The notes beneath the pieces were generated by a model that saw only the letters and a program-made list of their open reading frames with translations, was not told the origin of the DNA and did no database searches. DNA of 64,000 bases from G965279355 sp965279355 (GTDB lineage Bacteria; Pseudomonadota; Alphaproteobacteria; CACIAM-22H2): contig OZ257155.1 of assembly GCA_965279355.1 (NCBI GenBank), forward strand, positions 3,596,001-3,660,000, read 5' to 3'. A program made the translations under genes and the position numbers. How positions within the stretch are numbered: the first letter of the stretch is position 1; every line of letters starts with the position of its first letter. Of this stretch, positions 24,662-33,249 are shown piece by piece.

Positions 24662-24710
24662 GACCCCCAAAAGGGTCTCCCCCAGTCCGCGAGTTTCGCG
24701 CACTGGGGTC
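24662..24710 (+). promoter_or_regulatory. Structured leader upstream of ffh
   Basis: Two hairpins are possible: GACCC-N6-GGGTC (24662-24677) and a strong stem CCCCAGT-C-CGCGA-GTT-TCGCG-C-ACTGGGG (24680-24708). GACCCCC at 24662 could instead pair with GGGGTC at 24705-24710, so the two structures compete. It ends 33 bases before the ffh ATG. A regulatory role, for example balancing SRP protein levels, is inference. Confidence 0.45.
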
Positions 24711-24743
24711 AAAGTGCTTTGTGCGTAAGGACTTCCGGTCAGC

Positions 24744-26099
24744 ATGTTCGACTCACTGACGAAACGTCTCGGCGATGTGTTCGACCGCCTGCGGAAACGC
24801 GGCGCGTTGACCGAGGCCGATGTCGATGCGGTGCTGCGCGAAGTCCGGGTCGCGCTGCTCGAAGCCGACGTCGCGCTGGAAGTCGTCAAGAATTTCGTCG
24901 CGCAGGTGAAGCTGCGCGCCATCGGCCAGGAAGTGATCCGCAGCGTCACGCCGGGCCAGATGGTGGTGAAGATCGTTCACGACCATCTTGTCGAGACGCT
25001 GGGCTCGACGGCATCCGAAATCAATCTGCGCGCGGCCCCGCCATTCGCAATCCTGATGGTCGGTCTGCAGGGTTCGGGCAAGACGACGACGACCGCCAAG
25101 CTGGCGCGCCGCCTGACCCAGCGCGACAAGAAGAAGGTGCTGATGGCGTCGCTGGATACGCGCCGCCCCGCCGCCCAGGAACAGCTCGCGGTTCTGGGTC
25201 AGCAAACCGAGATTGCCACTCTGCCGATCGTTGCGGGCCAGCAGCCCGTCGAGATCGCAAGGCGCGCGATGGAAGTCGGCGCCAAGGAAGGCTTCGACGT
25301 CGTCCTGCTCGACACCGCCGGCCGCCTCGCCATCGACGAAGAACTCATGCAGGAAGCCGCCGCGGTCCGCGATGCGGTGAACCCGGCCGAGACATTGCTG
25401 GTGGTCGACGCACTGACCGGCCAGGACGCGGTCAATCTCGCGCGGTCGTTCAATGAGAAGATCGGCGTCACCGGCATCGTGATGACCCGCGTCGACGGCG
25501 ATGCGCGCGGCGGTGCCGCGTTGTCCATGCGCGCGGTCACCGGCCGCCCGATCAAGCTGATCGGTATCGGCGAAAAGCTCGATGCCATCGACCAGTTCCA
25601 TCCCGAGCGTATCGCCAGCCGCATCCTCGGCATGGGCGACATCGTCAGCCTGGTCGAGCGGGCCGGCGAGACGGTCGAGCGCGAGGAAGCCGAGAAGCTC
25701 GCCGCCAAGGTTCAGAAGGGCGAGTTCGATTTCAACGACATGGCGGCGCAGCTGCGTCAGGTCCGCAAGATGGGCGGCCTGTCCGACATCATGGGCATGC
25801 TGCCGGGTGTCGGCAAATTCCAGAAGCAGATCCAGAACGCCAATATCGACGACAAGCTGGTGGCGCGACAGGAAGCGATCATCCAGTCGATGACCGCCAA
25901 GGAACGCCGCAACCCGAAGCTGCTCAACGCCAGCCGCAAGAAGCGCATCGCCGCCGGCTCAGGCACCTCGGTCGAGTTGATCAACCGCCTCATCAAGCAG
26001 CACCTGGAAATGGGCCGCGTGGTGAAGCAGGTCTCCAAGCTCGGCCAGAAGGGCATCAACCGCGCGGGCATTGGCTCGCTGTTCGGCGGCAGGCGCTGA
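24744..26099 (+). CDS. ffh: Signal recognition particle protein Ffh
   Basis: Ffh binds signal sequences on nascent membrane proteins together with 4.5S RNA and hands them to FtsY. The 451-residue protein has the N domain (1-85), the GTPase with P-loop GLQGSGKT at 107-114, ASLDTRRPAAQEQL, DTAGR and TRVDGDARGG, and the Met-rich M domain from about residue 320 (KMGGLSDIMGMLPG, GSGTSVELINRLIKQH, ending FGGRR). It opens the ffh-rpsP-rimM-trmD-rplS cluster. The 4.5S RNA gene is not visible in this window. Confidence 0.98.
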   Translation: MFDSLTKRLGDVFDRLRKRGALTEADVDAVLREVRVALLEADVALEVVKNFVAQVKLRAIGQEVIRSVTPGQMVVKIVHDHLVETLGSTASEINLRAAPPFAILMVGLQGSGKTTTTAKLARRLTQRDKKKVLMASLDTRRPAAQEQLAVLGQQTEIATLPIVAGQQPVEIARRAMEVGAKEGFDVVLLDTAGRLAIDEELMQEAAAVRDAVNPAETLLVVDALTGQDAVNLARSFNEKIGVTGIVMTRVDGDARGGAALSMRAVTGRPIKLIGIGEKLDAIDQFHPERIASRILGMGDIVSLVERAGETVEREEAEKLAAKVQKGEFDFNDMAAQLRQVRKMGGLSDIMGMLPGVGKFQKQIQNANIDDKLVARQEAIIQSMTAKERRNPKLLNASRKKRIAAGSGTSVELINRLIKQHLEMGRVVKQVSKLGQKGINRAGIGSLFGGRR

Positions 26100-26190
26100 T
26101 TTCGTTCAACGTGTTCAATTCCGAAGATCAATTCCGTAACGCTTAAATCAACTTCAAACGACGTATCCCAAGAAAGGACTACTCACACTC

Positions 26191-26547
26191 ATGGCAATGA
26201 AAATTCGCATGACACGGGCCGGTGCCAAGAACCGCCCCTTCTATCGCATCGTCGCCGCCGACAGCCGCAGCCCGCGCGACGGCCGCTTCATCGAGAAGCT
26301 CGGCACGTACAACCCTCTCCTTGAGAAGGGTCATCCCGAGCGCGTGACGCTGAACGTCGAGCGCATCAAGTACTGGATCTCGGTCGGCGCCAAGCCGTCG
26401 GATCGCGTTGCCCGCTTCCTGCACGAGGCCCAGGTCGGCCCGAAGCCGGTGATCAACGAGACGCCGAAGAAGAGCGCGCCGCGTCCCAAGACGGTCGAGC
26501 GCATGAAGGCCCAGGCGGAAGCCGAAGCCAAGGCAGCGACGGCCTAA
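26191..26547 (+). CDS. rpsP: 30S ribosomal protein bS16
   Basis: The 118-residue protein has the bS16 core (KIRMTRAGAKNRPFYRIVAAD, RDGRFIEKLGTYNPL, ERIKYWISVGAKPSDRV) in its first 80 residues and a basic then acidic C-terminal tail ending in AEAEAKAATA. It helps assemble the small subunit. The tail is longer than in E. coli (82 residues) but such extensions are common in alphaproteobacteria. It follows ffh by 91 bases and precedes rimM by 15. Confidence 0.98.
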   Translation: MAMKIRMTRAGAKNRPFYRIVAADSRSPRDGRFIEKLGTYNPLLEKGHPERVTLNVERIKYWISVGAKPSDRVARFLHEAQVGPKPVINETPKKSAPRPKTVERMKAQAEAEAKAATA

Positions 26548-26562
26548 CCAGCCGAGACCCCG

Positions 26563-27150
26563 ATGCTCGCCATGGCGCAACCCACTCCAGCCGGCAAACC
26601 GGTGCCAGCAGCGACGGACCGCAAGGTCCTGGTCGGTGCCGTCGCCGGTCCGCATGGCGTGCAGGGCGAGGTGAAGATCAAGACCTTCACCACAGATCCT
26701 GCGGCGATCGGGCGGTATGGACCGCTCGACGACGAGAGCGGCACGCGCCAGTACACCCTCAAGGTGCGCGGCGAGGTGCGGGGACTGGTCATCGCGCGAA
26801 TGTCCGGTGTCGCGGACCGCAACGCGGCCGAGGCGCTGAAAGGTCTGCGGCTTTATGTCAGCCGCGACCGGCTGCCGAAGCCCAAGAAGGACGAGTGGTA
26901 CCTGACCGATCTGGTCGGGCTGCGCGTCGAGCGGGCGGACGGTGTTGCGATGGGGCGCGTGAAGTCGATGCAGAACTTCGGCGCCGGCGATCTCGTCGAG
27001 GTGGAGACGGTAAACGGCCAGACGGTCTTTCTGCCCTTCACCAAGCGGGTGTTTCCGGAGGTCGATTTGGCCGGCGGCCGACTGATCGTCGATCCGCCGG
27101 AAGAAGTCGAGTGGAAGCCGGACGGCGACCACGATGATGAAGGCAAGTGA
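26563..27150 (+). CDS. rimM: 16S rRNA processing protein RimM
   Basis: RimM helps mature the head of the 30S subunit and binds uS19. The 195-residue protein has the N-terminal RimM domain (VLVGAVAGPHGVQGEVKIKT at about 22-41) and the C-terminal PRC barrel (DEWYLTDLVGLRVERADG, LPFTKRVFPEVDLAGGRLIV). A low-complexity start and an acidic end (DGDHDDEGK) frame it. A second ATG (residue 4) is an equally possible start. It ends eight bases before the preferred trmD start. Confidence 0.96.
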   Translation: MLAMAQPTPAGKPVPAATDRKVLVGAVAGPHGVQGEVKIKTFTTDPAAIGRYGPLDDESGTRQYTLKVRGEVRGLVIARMSGVADRNAAEALKGLRLYVSRDRLPKPKKDEWYLTDLVGLRVERADGVAMGRVKSMQNFGAGDLVEVETVNGQTVFLPFTKRVFPEVDLAGGRLIVDPPEEVEWKPDGDHDDEGK

Positions 27151-27157
27151 GCGAACG

Positions 27158-27859
27158 ATGGCGTGGGCGGCAACCGTGCTGACGATCTTTCCCGCGATGT
27201 TCCCGGGTCCGCTGGGCGCGTCGCTGGCCGGCCGCGCGCTGGAGAACGGCGTGTGGAGCCTGCGCGCGCTCGATATCCGCGACTTCGCGACCGATCGCCA
27301 TCAGAGCGTCGACGACCAGCCGTTCGGCGGCGGCGCGGGCATGGTGATGCGCCCCGACGTGATCGATGCGGCGCTGAACGCGGCCAAGGAAACCTCGCCG
27401 GCTTCGCCGTCGATCTATCTTACGCCGCGCGGCAGGCCACTGGATCAGAAGCGCGTGCGCGAACTGGCCGCCGGTCCTGGCGTGATCGCCCTGTGCGGGC
27501 GCTTCGAGGGCGTCGACCAGCGCGTGATCGACGCGCGTGACCTTGAAGAGGTTTCTGTCGGCGATGTCGTGCTGTCGGGCGGCGAACCCGCCGCGTTGGT
27601 GCTGATCGATGCCTGCGTGCGCCTGCTGCCGGGCGTCATGGGCGCCGAAGAGTCGCTGGACGAGGAGAGTTTCGAGAACGGACTTCTGGAATACCCGCAC
27701 TACACGCGGCCGCAGACCTGGAACGGTCGCGCCGTGCCCGACGTGCTGACCTCGGGCCATCACGCGAATATCCGCGCGTGGCGCCGGGCCGAGGCCGAAA
27801 AAATCACCGCCGCACGGCGCCCCGATCTCTGGGCGCGCTATGCGGGCAAGACCCACTAA
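27158..27859 (+). CDS. trmD: tRNA (guanine-37-N1)-methyltransferase TrmD
   Basis: TrmD makes m1G37, which keeps the reading frame during decoding. The trefoil-knot SAM site is clear in LSGGEPAALVLIDACVRLLP, together with YLTPRGRPL, LCGRFEGVDQR and the C-terminal GHHANIRAWRR. I favour ATG 27158 because the protein then begins MAWAATVLTIFPAMFPG, matching the family start; in-frame ATGs at 27134 and 27137 overlap rimM and would add eight residues. The length from 27158 is 233 residues. Confidence 0.95.
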   Translation: MAWAATVLTIFPAMFPGPLGASLAGRALENGVWSLRALDIRDFATDRHQSVDDQPFGGGAGMVMRPDVIDAALNAAKETSPASPSIYLTPRGRPLDQKRVRELAAGPGVIALCGRFEGVDQRVIDARDLEEVSVGDVVLSGGEPAALVLIDACVRLLPGVMGAEESLDEESFENGLLEYPHYTRPQTWNGRAVPDVLTSGHHANIRAWRRAEAEKITAARRPDLWARYAGKTH

Positions 27860-27901
27860 CCCCTGATTTGCGATATACATTCGAGACGAGGAGAAGAGAA
27901 A

Positions 27902-28510
27902 ATGAACATCATCCAGCAATTTGAGCAGGATCAGATTTCCAAGCTCACAGCGGAACGCGCCGTGCCGGAATTCGGTCCCGGCGACACCCTGCGCGTCAAC
28001 GTGAAGGTCGTCGAAGGCACGCGCGAGCGCGTGCAGGCTTTCGAAGGCGTGTGCATCGCGCGTTCGATGTCGGGCCTGAATTCGTCGTTCACCGTCCGCA
28101 AGATTTCGTTCGGCGAAGGCGTCGAGCGCGTGTTCCCGCTTTTCAGCCCGCGCATCGCCTCCATTGACGTCATCCGCCGCGGCGATGTCCGCCGCGCGAA
28201 GCTCTATTACCTCCGGGGCCGCACCGGCAAGAAGGCGCGCATCCTGGAGAAGAGCCATGCCGCGACGGCCGCCGACATGAGCGAGTCGGATCTGCTGGAA
28301 GGCGCACCCACGGCTGTCGACGGCGCGCCCGTCACCGCCAAGGCGCTGGACAAGGCCAAGGTGGACGCCAAGGCCGCCAAGAAGGCCGAAGCCCGCGCCG
28401 CCAACGACGCGATCAAGGCCGCCAAGGCGGACGCCAAGGTCAAGGCGAAGGCCGACAAGCGCGCTGCCAAGAAGGCCGCCGCCGAGCCCGCAGAACCTAA
28501 AGCCGAGTAA
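27902..28510 (+). CDS. rplS: 50S ribosomal protein bL19 with a long Ala/Lys tail
   Basis: Residues 1-120 are a standard bL19 (MNIIQQFEQDQISKLTAER, VKVVEGTRERVQAFEGV, RRAKLYYLRGRTGKKARI), which lies at the subunit interface. The remaining 80 residues are an Ala/Lys/Asp/Glu repeat-like tail (KAKVDAKAAKKAEARAAN and similar), probably a long charged helix. E. coli bL19 has about 115 residues. Alphaproteobacterial bL19 often has some extension; this one is long. A strong GAGGAG lies nine bases before the ATG. Confidence 0.97.
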   Translation: MNIIQQFEQDQISKLTAERAVPEFGPGDTLRVNVKVVEGTRERVQAFEGVCIARSMSGLNSSFTVRKISFGEGVERVFPLFSPRIASIDVIRRGDVRRAKLYYLRGRTGKKARILEKSHAATAADMSESDLLEGAPTAVDGAPVTAKALDKAKVDAKAAKKAEARAANDAIKAAKADAKVKAKADKRAAKKAAAEPAEPKAE

Positions 28511-28540
28511 CAGAGGGTACCCCAAGGTACAACGCATCCG

Positions 28541-29944
28541 ATGGCCAAGCCGCGCACGCTCTTTGACAAGATCTGGGATAGCCACCTCGTCGACGCTCAG
28601 GACGACGGGACATGTCTCCTCTATATCGACCGTCATCTCGTTCATGAGGTGACGAGCCCACAGGCTTTCGAAGGTCTGCGGATGTCGGGGCGCAAGGCGC
28701 GGCGGCCGGATGCGGCGATTGCGGTTGCGGACCACAACGTCCCGACCACCGACCGCAGCAAGGGCATCGCGGACGAGGAAAGCCGCATCCAGATCGAGAC
28801 GCTGGAGAAGAACGCGCGCGATTTCGGCATCACCTATTTCGGGATGAACGATATCCGCCAGGGCATCGTGCACATCATCGGGCCGGAACAGGGCCTGACC
28901 CTGCCCGGCATGACGATCGTGTGCGGCGACAGCCACACCGCGACGCACGGCGCCTTCGGCGCGCTGGCCTTCGGTATCGGCACGTCGGAAGTCGAGCATG
29001 TGCTGGCGACGCAGACGCTGATCCAGCGCGAAGCCAAGAACATGCGCATCACTGTCAACGGCAAGCTCAATCCGGGCGTGACGGCGAAGGACATCATCCT
29101 CGCCATCATCGGCAAGATCGGCACCGCCGGCGGCACCGGCTACGTCATCGAATTCGCCGGCGAGGCGATCCGGTCGCTGTCGATGGAAGGCCGCATGACG
29201 GTCTGCAACATGACCATCGAGGGCGGCGCCCGCGCCGGTCTCATCGCCCCTGATCAGACGACGTTCGACTACATCAAGGGCCGTCCGTTTGCGCCCAAGG
29301 GCGCGGCTTGGGAAGCCGCCGTCGCCTACTGGAAGTCGCTGCCGTCCGATCCGGGTGCGGCCTACGACAAGGAAGTCACGCTTAACGCTGCCGATATCAT
29401 TCCGCATGTCACCTGGGGCACCAGCCCGCAGGACGTGCTGCCGATCACCGGCTCGGTGCCGAATCCCGCTGACGTGCAGGGCGACCAGCGCGCGGCGATG
29501 GAACGCGCGCTCGCCTATATGGGCCTCAAGCCCGGCACGGCGCTGCGCGATGTGAAGATCGACCGCGTGTTCATCGGCTCCTGCACCAACGGCCGCATCG
29601 AAGACCTGCGCGCCGCCGCCGCCGTCGCCAAGGGCCGCAAGGTCGCCGCGCATGTGAATGCACTGGTCGTTCCGGGGTCCGGTCTGGTCAAGGAGCAGGC
29701 GGAGCAGGAAGGCCTCGACAAGATTTTCCTCGAAGCCGGCTTCGAGTGGCGCGAGCCGGGCTGCTCGATGTGCCTGGCCATGAACGCCGACAAGCTCGCC
29801 GAGGGCGAGCGCTGCGCCTCGACCTCGAACCGTAATTTCGAGGGCCGTCAGGGCCGCGGCGGTCGCACGCATCTGGTCAGCCCCGGGATGGCGGCCGCTG
29901 CCGCGATCAAGGGCACGCTCGCCGATGTACGCGAACTGAACTGA
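28541..29944 (+). CDS. leuC: 3-isopropylmalate dehydratase, large subunit
   Basis: LeuC with LeuD isomerises 2- to 3-isopropylmalate in leucine synthesis. The 467-residue aconitase-family subunit keeps the 4Fe-4S ligands Cys348 (GSCTNGR), Cys408 and Cys411 (PGCSMCLAMN), and the VADHNVPTTDR and CGDSHTATHGAFG motifs. It follows rplS by 30 bases. The small subunit gene is not adjacent: two RDD genes lie between them. Confidence 0.98.
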   Translation: MAKPRTLFDKIWDSHLVDAQDDGTCLLYIDRHLVHEVTSPQAFEGLRMSGRKARRPDAAIAVADHNVPTTDRSKGIADEESRIQIETLEKNARDFGITYFGMNDIRQGIVHIIGPEQGLTLPGMTIVCGDSHTATHGAFGALAFGIGTSEVEHVLATQTLIQREAKNMRITVNGKLNPGVTAKDIILAIIGKIGTAGGTGYVIEFAGEAIRSLSMEGRMTVCNMTIEGGARAGLIAPDQTTFDYIKGRPFAPKGAAWEAAVAYWKSLPSDPGAAYDKEVTLNAADIIPHVTWGTSPQDVLPITGSVPNPADVQGDQRAAMERALAYMGLKPGTALRDVKIDRVFIGSCTNGRIEDLRAAAAVAKGRKVAAHVNALVVPGSGLVKEQAEQEGLDKIFLEAGFEWREPGCSMCLAMNADKLAEGERCASTSNRNFEGRQGRGGRTHLVSPGMAAAAAIKGTLADVRELN

Positions 29945-29954
29945 TCCGGCCGAG

Positions 29955-30644
29955 ATGGCGCTCTACACCGCGTCATTCGGCCGCCGGATCGTCGCGCTCG
30001 CTCTTGACGGGGCGGCGGTGGCGGTTCTGGTCGGGCTTGCGGTGCATGGCGGAAATTCGCTGGGTAAGACGTGGAATGTCCGTCCGTTCGATCCATTCTG
30101 GGAAGAGCGCCAGGTCGTGCAGACGACCAGCGAATCGGTGGGAGCGCCGTCCGTGGTGAAAGAGGAAAGCGGCATCGAACGGTCCACCTCGTACAGCCGC
30201 GAATCCCGTGTCTATGACGACGGCGCAATCCGCGTTTTCGTGGTGATCGAAGCCAGCGTGCGTCAGCCCGACGGCACGGTGAGCGCCGGCCGCGCCGAGA
30301 ACATGATGGGCGAAAGCCGCGACGCGTATTGGCGCCGCCGCGTGACCTATGCGCTGATCGGGTTCATCGCGCTCTTCTACTATGGCGGTTTCGAATCTTC
30401 GTCGCGCCAGGCGACGCCCGGCAAGCAGGCGTTGGGCCTGCGGGTCACCGACCTGAAGGGCCAGAAGCTGCCGTCGTGGCGTGTATGGGCCCGCCAGTTC
30501 GCCAAGACGGTGACGCTCGGCATGTCGGGCTTCGGCTATCTCACGGCCCTCTTCACCATGAAATCGCAGACCGTTCACGATATTATCGCCGGCACGCTGG
30601 TCGTCACGGGACGCAGCGACAAGGTGCCGGCTGTAATCCCATGA
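29955..30644 (+). CDS. RDD-family membrane protein 1
   Basis: A 229-residue RDD protein: the first helix begins FGRRIVALALDGAAVAVLVG, an unusually large polar loop of about 95 residues follows, then two more helices (VTYALIGFIALFYYGGF and the SGFGYLTALFT segment) with the family signatures TPGKQALGLRVTDLKG and QTVHDIIAGTLVV. RDD proteins are poorly understood inner-membrane proteins; some act in ion exchange. It lies ten bases after leuC and overlaps the next RDD gene by four bases. Confidence 0.85.
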   Translation: MALYTASFGRRIVALALDGAAVAVLVGLAVHGGNSLGKTWNVRPFDPFWEERQVVQTTSESVGAPSVVKEESGIERSTSYSRESRVYDDGAIRVFVVIEASVRQPDGTVSAGRAENMMGESRDAYWRRRVTYALIGFIALFYYGGFESSSRQATPGKQALGLRVTDLKGQKLPSWRVWARQFAKTVTLGMSGFGYLTALFTMKSQTVHDIIAGTLVVTGRSDKVPAVIP

Positions 30645-31369
30645 GTGATGATGGCGAATCGCATTTGTCTAGCGAAGCTGGTCTCGCTTACGCCGGTTTT
30701 TGGCGAAGAGCAGCAGCGCTGATTATCGACTGTGTCATTGCAGATATTGCCGTGCTGCTGCTTGCCGTTCTGATAAATCTGTCATCAGCCATTGCGGTAA
30801 TTCCTGATCTGCAGATTGTTACGCCGGTTTCGACTAAAAGCCGGCCGTTGTTGGAACATCGCCTGCCGATGGAGAACGGCCAGATTAAGGTCATTCGACA
30901 GCGTGAGGAAAGACGCGAGTATTTCTTTGTCTGGCCATTCCACTTTCTGATCGTGGAAGAGACGATAGACGGCGAACGGACTAAAGTTATTAAATCCGAA
31001 CAACTGATCGACCCGAAAACACGGGACCCGCTTTCGTCGATCACCGCAGGCAAACTTTCAATTGTCGTTTTGTTCTTCTATCTCGTGTTCTCGGAACAAT
31101 CTCGCTGGCAGGCATCGTTGGGTAAGCGGCTCATGCGCGTCACTGTTGTTGATGGAAAAGGGGCCAAAGTTACGTTTTTGCGCGCTTTCTGTCGCAACCT
31201 CGTCAAGGTGCCGTTACTTGCGGCTGGTACTCTTTTGAATTTATGGTCCATCGCAGCTTTTGCGGGTTTTGCTGTCGCGGCTTGGTCGAAAAGTAAACAG
31301 GCTTTACACGATAAGATTGCGGGAACCATGACAACGCGGCCGTGGGAGCCGCACTTACAGACAGCGTAG
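30641..31369 (+). CDS. RDD-family membrane protein 2, less GC-rich than its neighbours
   Basis: A 242-residue RDD protein starting with the ATG that overlaps the previous stop (ATGA). It has FWRRAAALIIDCVIADIAVLLLAV, a polar loop of about 80 residues, and the SLGKRLMRVTVVDGKGAKVT and ALHDKIAGTMTT signatures. Base use is different: 28 of the 60 bases at 30781-30840 are G or C, against clearly GC-rich sequence in leuC and leuD, and codons such as TTA and ATT are common. This suggests recent gain or divergence inside the leu cluster. It stops nine bases before leuD. Confidence 0.85.
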   Translation: MSDDGESHLSSEAGLAYAGFWRRAAALIIDCVIADIAVLLLAVLINLSSAIAVIPDLQIVTPVSTKSRPLLEHRLPMENGQIKVIRQREERREYFFVWPFHFLIVEETIDGERTKVIKSEQLIDPKTRDPLSSITAGKLSIVVLFFYLVFSEQSRWQASLGKRLMRVTVVDGKGAKVTFLRAFCRNLVKVPLLAAGTLLNLWSIAAFAGFAVAAWSKSKQALHDKIAGTMTTRPWEPHLQTA

Positions 31370-31378
31370 GAGTAAGCT

Positions 31379-32002
31379 ATGCAGAAATTCACGCAACTGA
31401 CCGGCGTCGCGGCGCCGCTGCCGATGATCAACATCGACACCGATGCGATCATACCCAAGCAGCACCTGAAGACGATCAAGCGCACCGGTCTCGGCAAGGC
31501 GCTGTTCGAGGAGCTGCGCTACACGCCCGACGGCAAGGAAAAGCCGGATTTCGTGCTGAACAAGCCCGCCTATCGCAACGCGAAGATTCTGGTTGCCGGC
31601 GACAACTTCGGCTGCGGTTCGTCGCGCGAGCATGCGCCGTGGGCGCTGCTCGATTTCGGCATCACCTGCGTGATCTCGACCTCGTTCGCCGACATTTTCT
31701 ATAACAACTGCTTCAAGAACGGCATCCTGCCGATCAAGGTCAGCCGCGAAGACCTCGACAAGCTGATGGACGACGCGCAGCGCGGTGCCAACGCGACTCT
31801 CTCTGTTGACCTGGAGAAGCAGGAAATCCGCGGTCCCGACGGCGGCATGATCAAGTTCGATATCGACGCGTTCCGCAAGCACTGCCTGCTGAACGGCCTC
31901 GACGATGTTGGCCTGACCCTGCAGAAGAAGGATTCGATCGACAGCTTCGAAGGCAAGCAGAAGACCAGCGAGCCGTGGCTTTATGCCGGCGCGAAGGCTT
32001 GA
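31379..32002 (+). CDS. leuD: 3-isopropylmalate dehydratase, small subunit
   Basis: The 207-residue swivel domain partner of LeuC. Family motifs are clear: NIDTDAIIPKQHLKTIKRTG, LVAGDNFGCGSSREHAPWAL and the IFYNNCFKNGILP region. GGAG lies six bases before the ATG, so it can be translated independently of the RDD genes upstream. A family C palindromic repeat separates it from leuB. Confidence 0.98.
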   Translation: MQKFTQLTGVAAPLPMINIDTDAIIPKQHLKTIKRTGLGKALFEELRYTPDGKEKPDFVLNKPAYRNAKILVAGDNFGCGSSREHAPWALLDFGITCVISTSFADIFYNNCFKNGILPIKVSREDLDKLMDDAQRGANATLSVDLEKQEIRGPDGGMIKFDIDAFRKHCLLNGLDDVGLTLQKKDSIDSFEGKQKTSEPWLYAGAKA

Positions 32003-32008
32003 GCTGAA

Positions 32009-32105
32009 CCCCCCACCCTAACCCTCCCCCTCAAGGGGGGAGGGAAAAAGCAAACAGGCTCCTCACCTCCCTCCCCCCTTGAGGGGGAGGGCGGGAGTGG
32101 GGGGT
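32009..32105. repeat. Family C CCCTCCCCC-type palindromic repeat
   Basis: CCCCCCACCCTAACCCTCCC is mirrored by a closing GGGAGGGCGGGAGTGGGGGG, with two inner hairpins around CTCAAGGGG and CCCTTGAGG. Total about 97 bases, between leuD and leuB. The strongest G/C-strand asymmetry in the window is here; runs of five and six G could also form quadruplexes. One copy only. Confidence 0.8.
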
Positions 32106-32129
32106 CGCAGACGACCCAAGGAACAGACA

Positions 32130-33239
32130 ATGGCTGCCAACAAGAAAGTGCTCGTTCTCCCCGGCGACGGGATCGGTCCCGAAGTGACCAAGCAGGTGAT
32201 GCGCATCGTCGACTGGTTCGACAAGCGGCGCGCGGTCCGCTTCGACATGACGCAGGACCTCGTCGGCGGCGCGGCTTATGAGAAGCACGGCACGCCGATC
32301 ACCGACAAGACGATGGAGACGGCGCAGAACACCGACGCGGTGCTGTTCGGCGCGGTCGGCGGCCCGCAATGGGACAACCTGCCTTTCGACAAGAAGCCCG
32401 AGCGCGGTCTGCTGCGCCTGCGCAAGGAACTCAACCTGTTCGCCAACCTGCGTCCGGCGATCCTCTATGACGCACTGGCCGATGCCTCGACTCTCAAGCG
32501 CGAGGTGGTGTCGGGTCTCGACATCATGATCCTGCGTGAGCTGACCGGCGGCGTGTATTTTGGCGAGCCGCGCGGCATCACAACGCTGCCCGACGGCACC
32601 AAGCGCGGCGTCGACACCCAGGTCTACACGACGCCGGAGATCGAGCGCATCGTGCGCGTCGGCTTCGAACTGGCCCGCAAGCGCGGCAAGCGCCTGATGT
32701 CGGTCGAGAAGGCCAACGTCATGCACACCGGCGTGCTGTGGCGCGAGGTCGCGACCAAGGTCCATGCCGACTACAAGGACGTCGAACTCAGCCATATGTA
32801 TGCCGACAACTGCGCCATGCAGCTGGTCCGCAATCCCAAGCAGTTCGACGTGATCGTCACCGACAACCTGTTCGGCGACCTGCTGTCGGATCTGGCCTCG
32901 ATGCTGACGGGCTCGCTCGGCATGCTGCCGTCGGCCTCGCTCGGCGCACCCGACGCGACCGGCAACCGCAAGGCGATGTACGAGCCTATCCACGGCTCGG
33001 CCCCTGATATCCAGGGCAAGGATCTCGCGAACCCGCTGGCGATGACACTGTCGTTTGCGATGATGCTGCGCTATTCGTTCGACCTGGCGGACGACGCCGA
33101 TCTGGTTGAGAAGGCGGCGCAGAATGTCCTCAAGCGCGGTATCCGCACCGCTGATATCATGCAGGCCGGCATGACCAAGGTCTCGACAACCCAGATGGGC
33201 GACGAGCTGGTCAAGGAGCTCGACCAGCTGGCCGCGTAA
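32130..33239 (+). CDS. leuB: 3-isopropylmalate dehydrogenase
   Basis: LeuB oxidises and decarboxylates 3-isopropylmalate with NAD+. The 369-residue protein contains LPGDGIGPEVTKQ, FGAVGGPQWD, LRKELNLFANLRPA, LTGGVYFGEPRG, the catalytic-region SVEKANVMHTGVLWRE, DNLFGDLLSDLASMLTGSLG and EPIHGSAPDIQGKD. The start at 32130 has AAGGAA seven bases upstream; the frame extends further back into the family C repeat, which I exclude. Confidence 0.98.
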   Translation: MAANKKVLVLPGDGIGPEVTKQVMRIVDWFDKRRAVRFDMTQDLVGGAAYEKHGTPITDKTMETAQNTDAVLFGAVGGPQWDNLPFDKKPERGLLRLRKELNLFANLRPAILYDALADASTLKREVVSGLDIMILRELTGGVYFGEPRGITTLPDGTKRGVDTQVYTTPEIERIVRVGFELARKRGKRLMSVEKANVMHTGVLWREVATKVHADYKDVELSHMYADNCAMQLVRNPKQFDVIVTDNLFGDLLSDLASMLTGSLGMLPSASLGAPDATGNRKAMYEPIHGSAPDIQGKDLANPLAMTLSFAMMLRYSFDLADDADLVEKAAQNVLKRGIRTADIMQAGMTKVSTTQMGDELVKELDQLAA

Positions 33240-33249
33240 AAGGAGCCGC

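Noticed and set aside
28516..28529. GTACC-CCAA-GGTAC hairpin between rplS and leuC as terminator
   Set aside because: Five weak pairs and no T run; co-transcription is more likely.
27038..29872. A 944-codon open frame on the minus strand across rimM, trmD, rplS and leuC
   Set aside because: It is antisense to four well-supported genes, has no domain, and its Arg/His/Leu-rich composition is that of the complement of GC-rich coding sequence.
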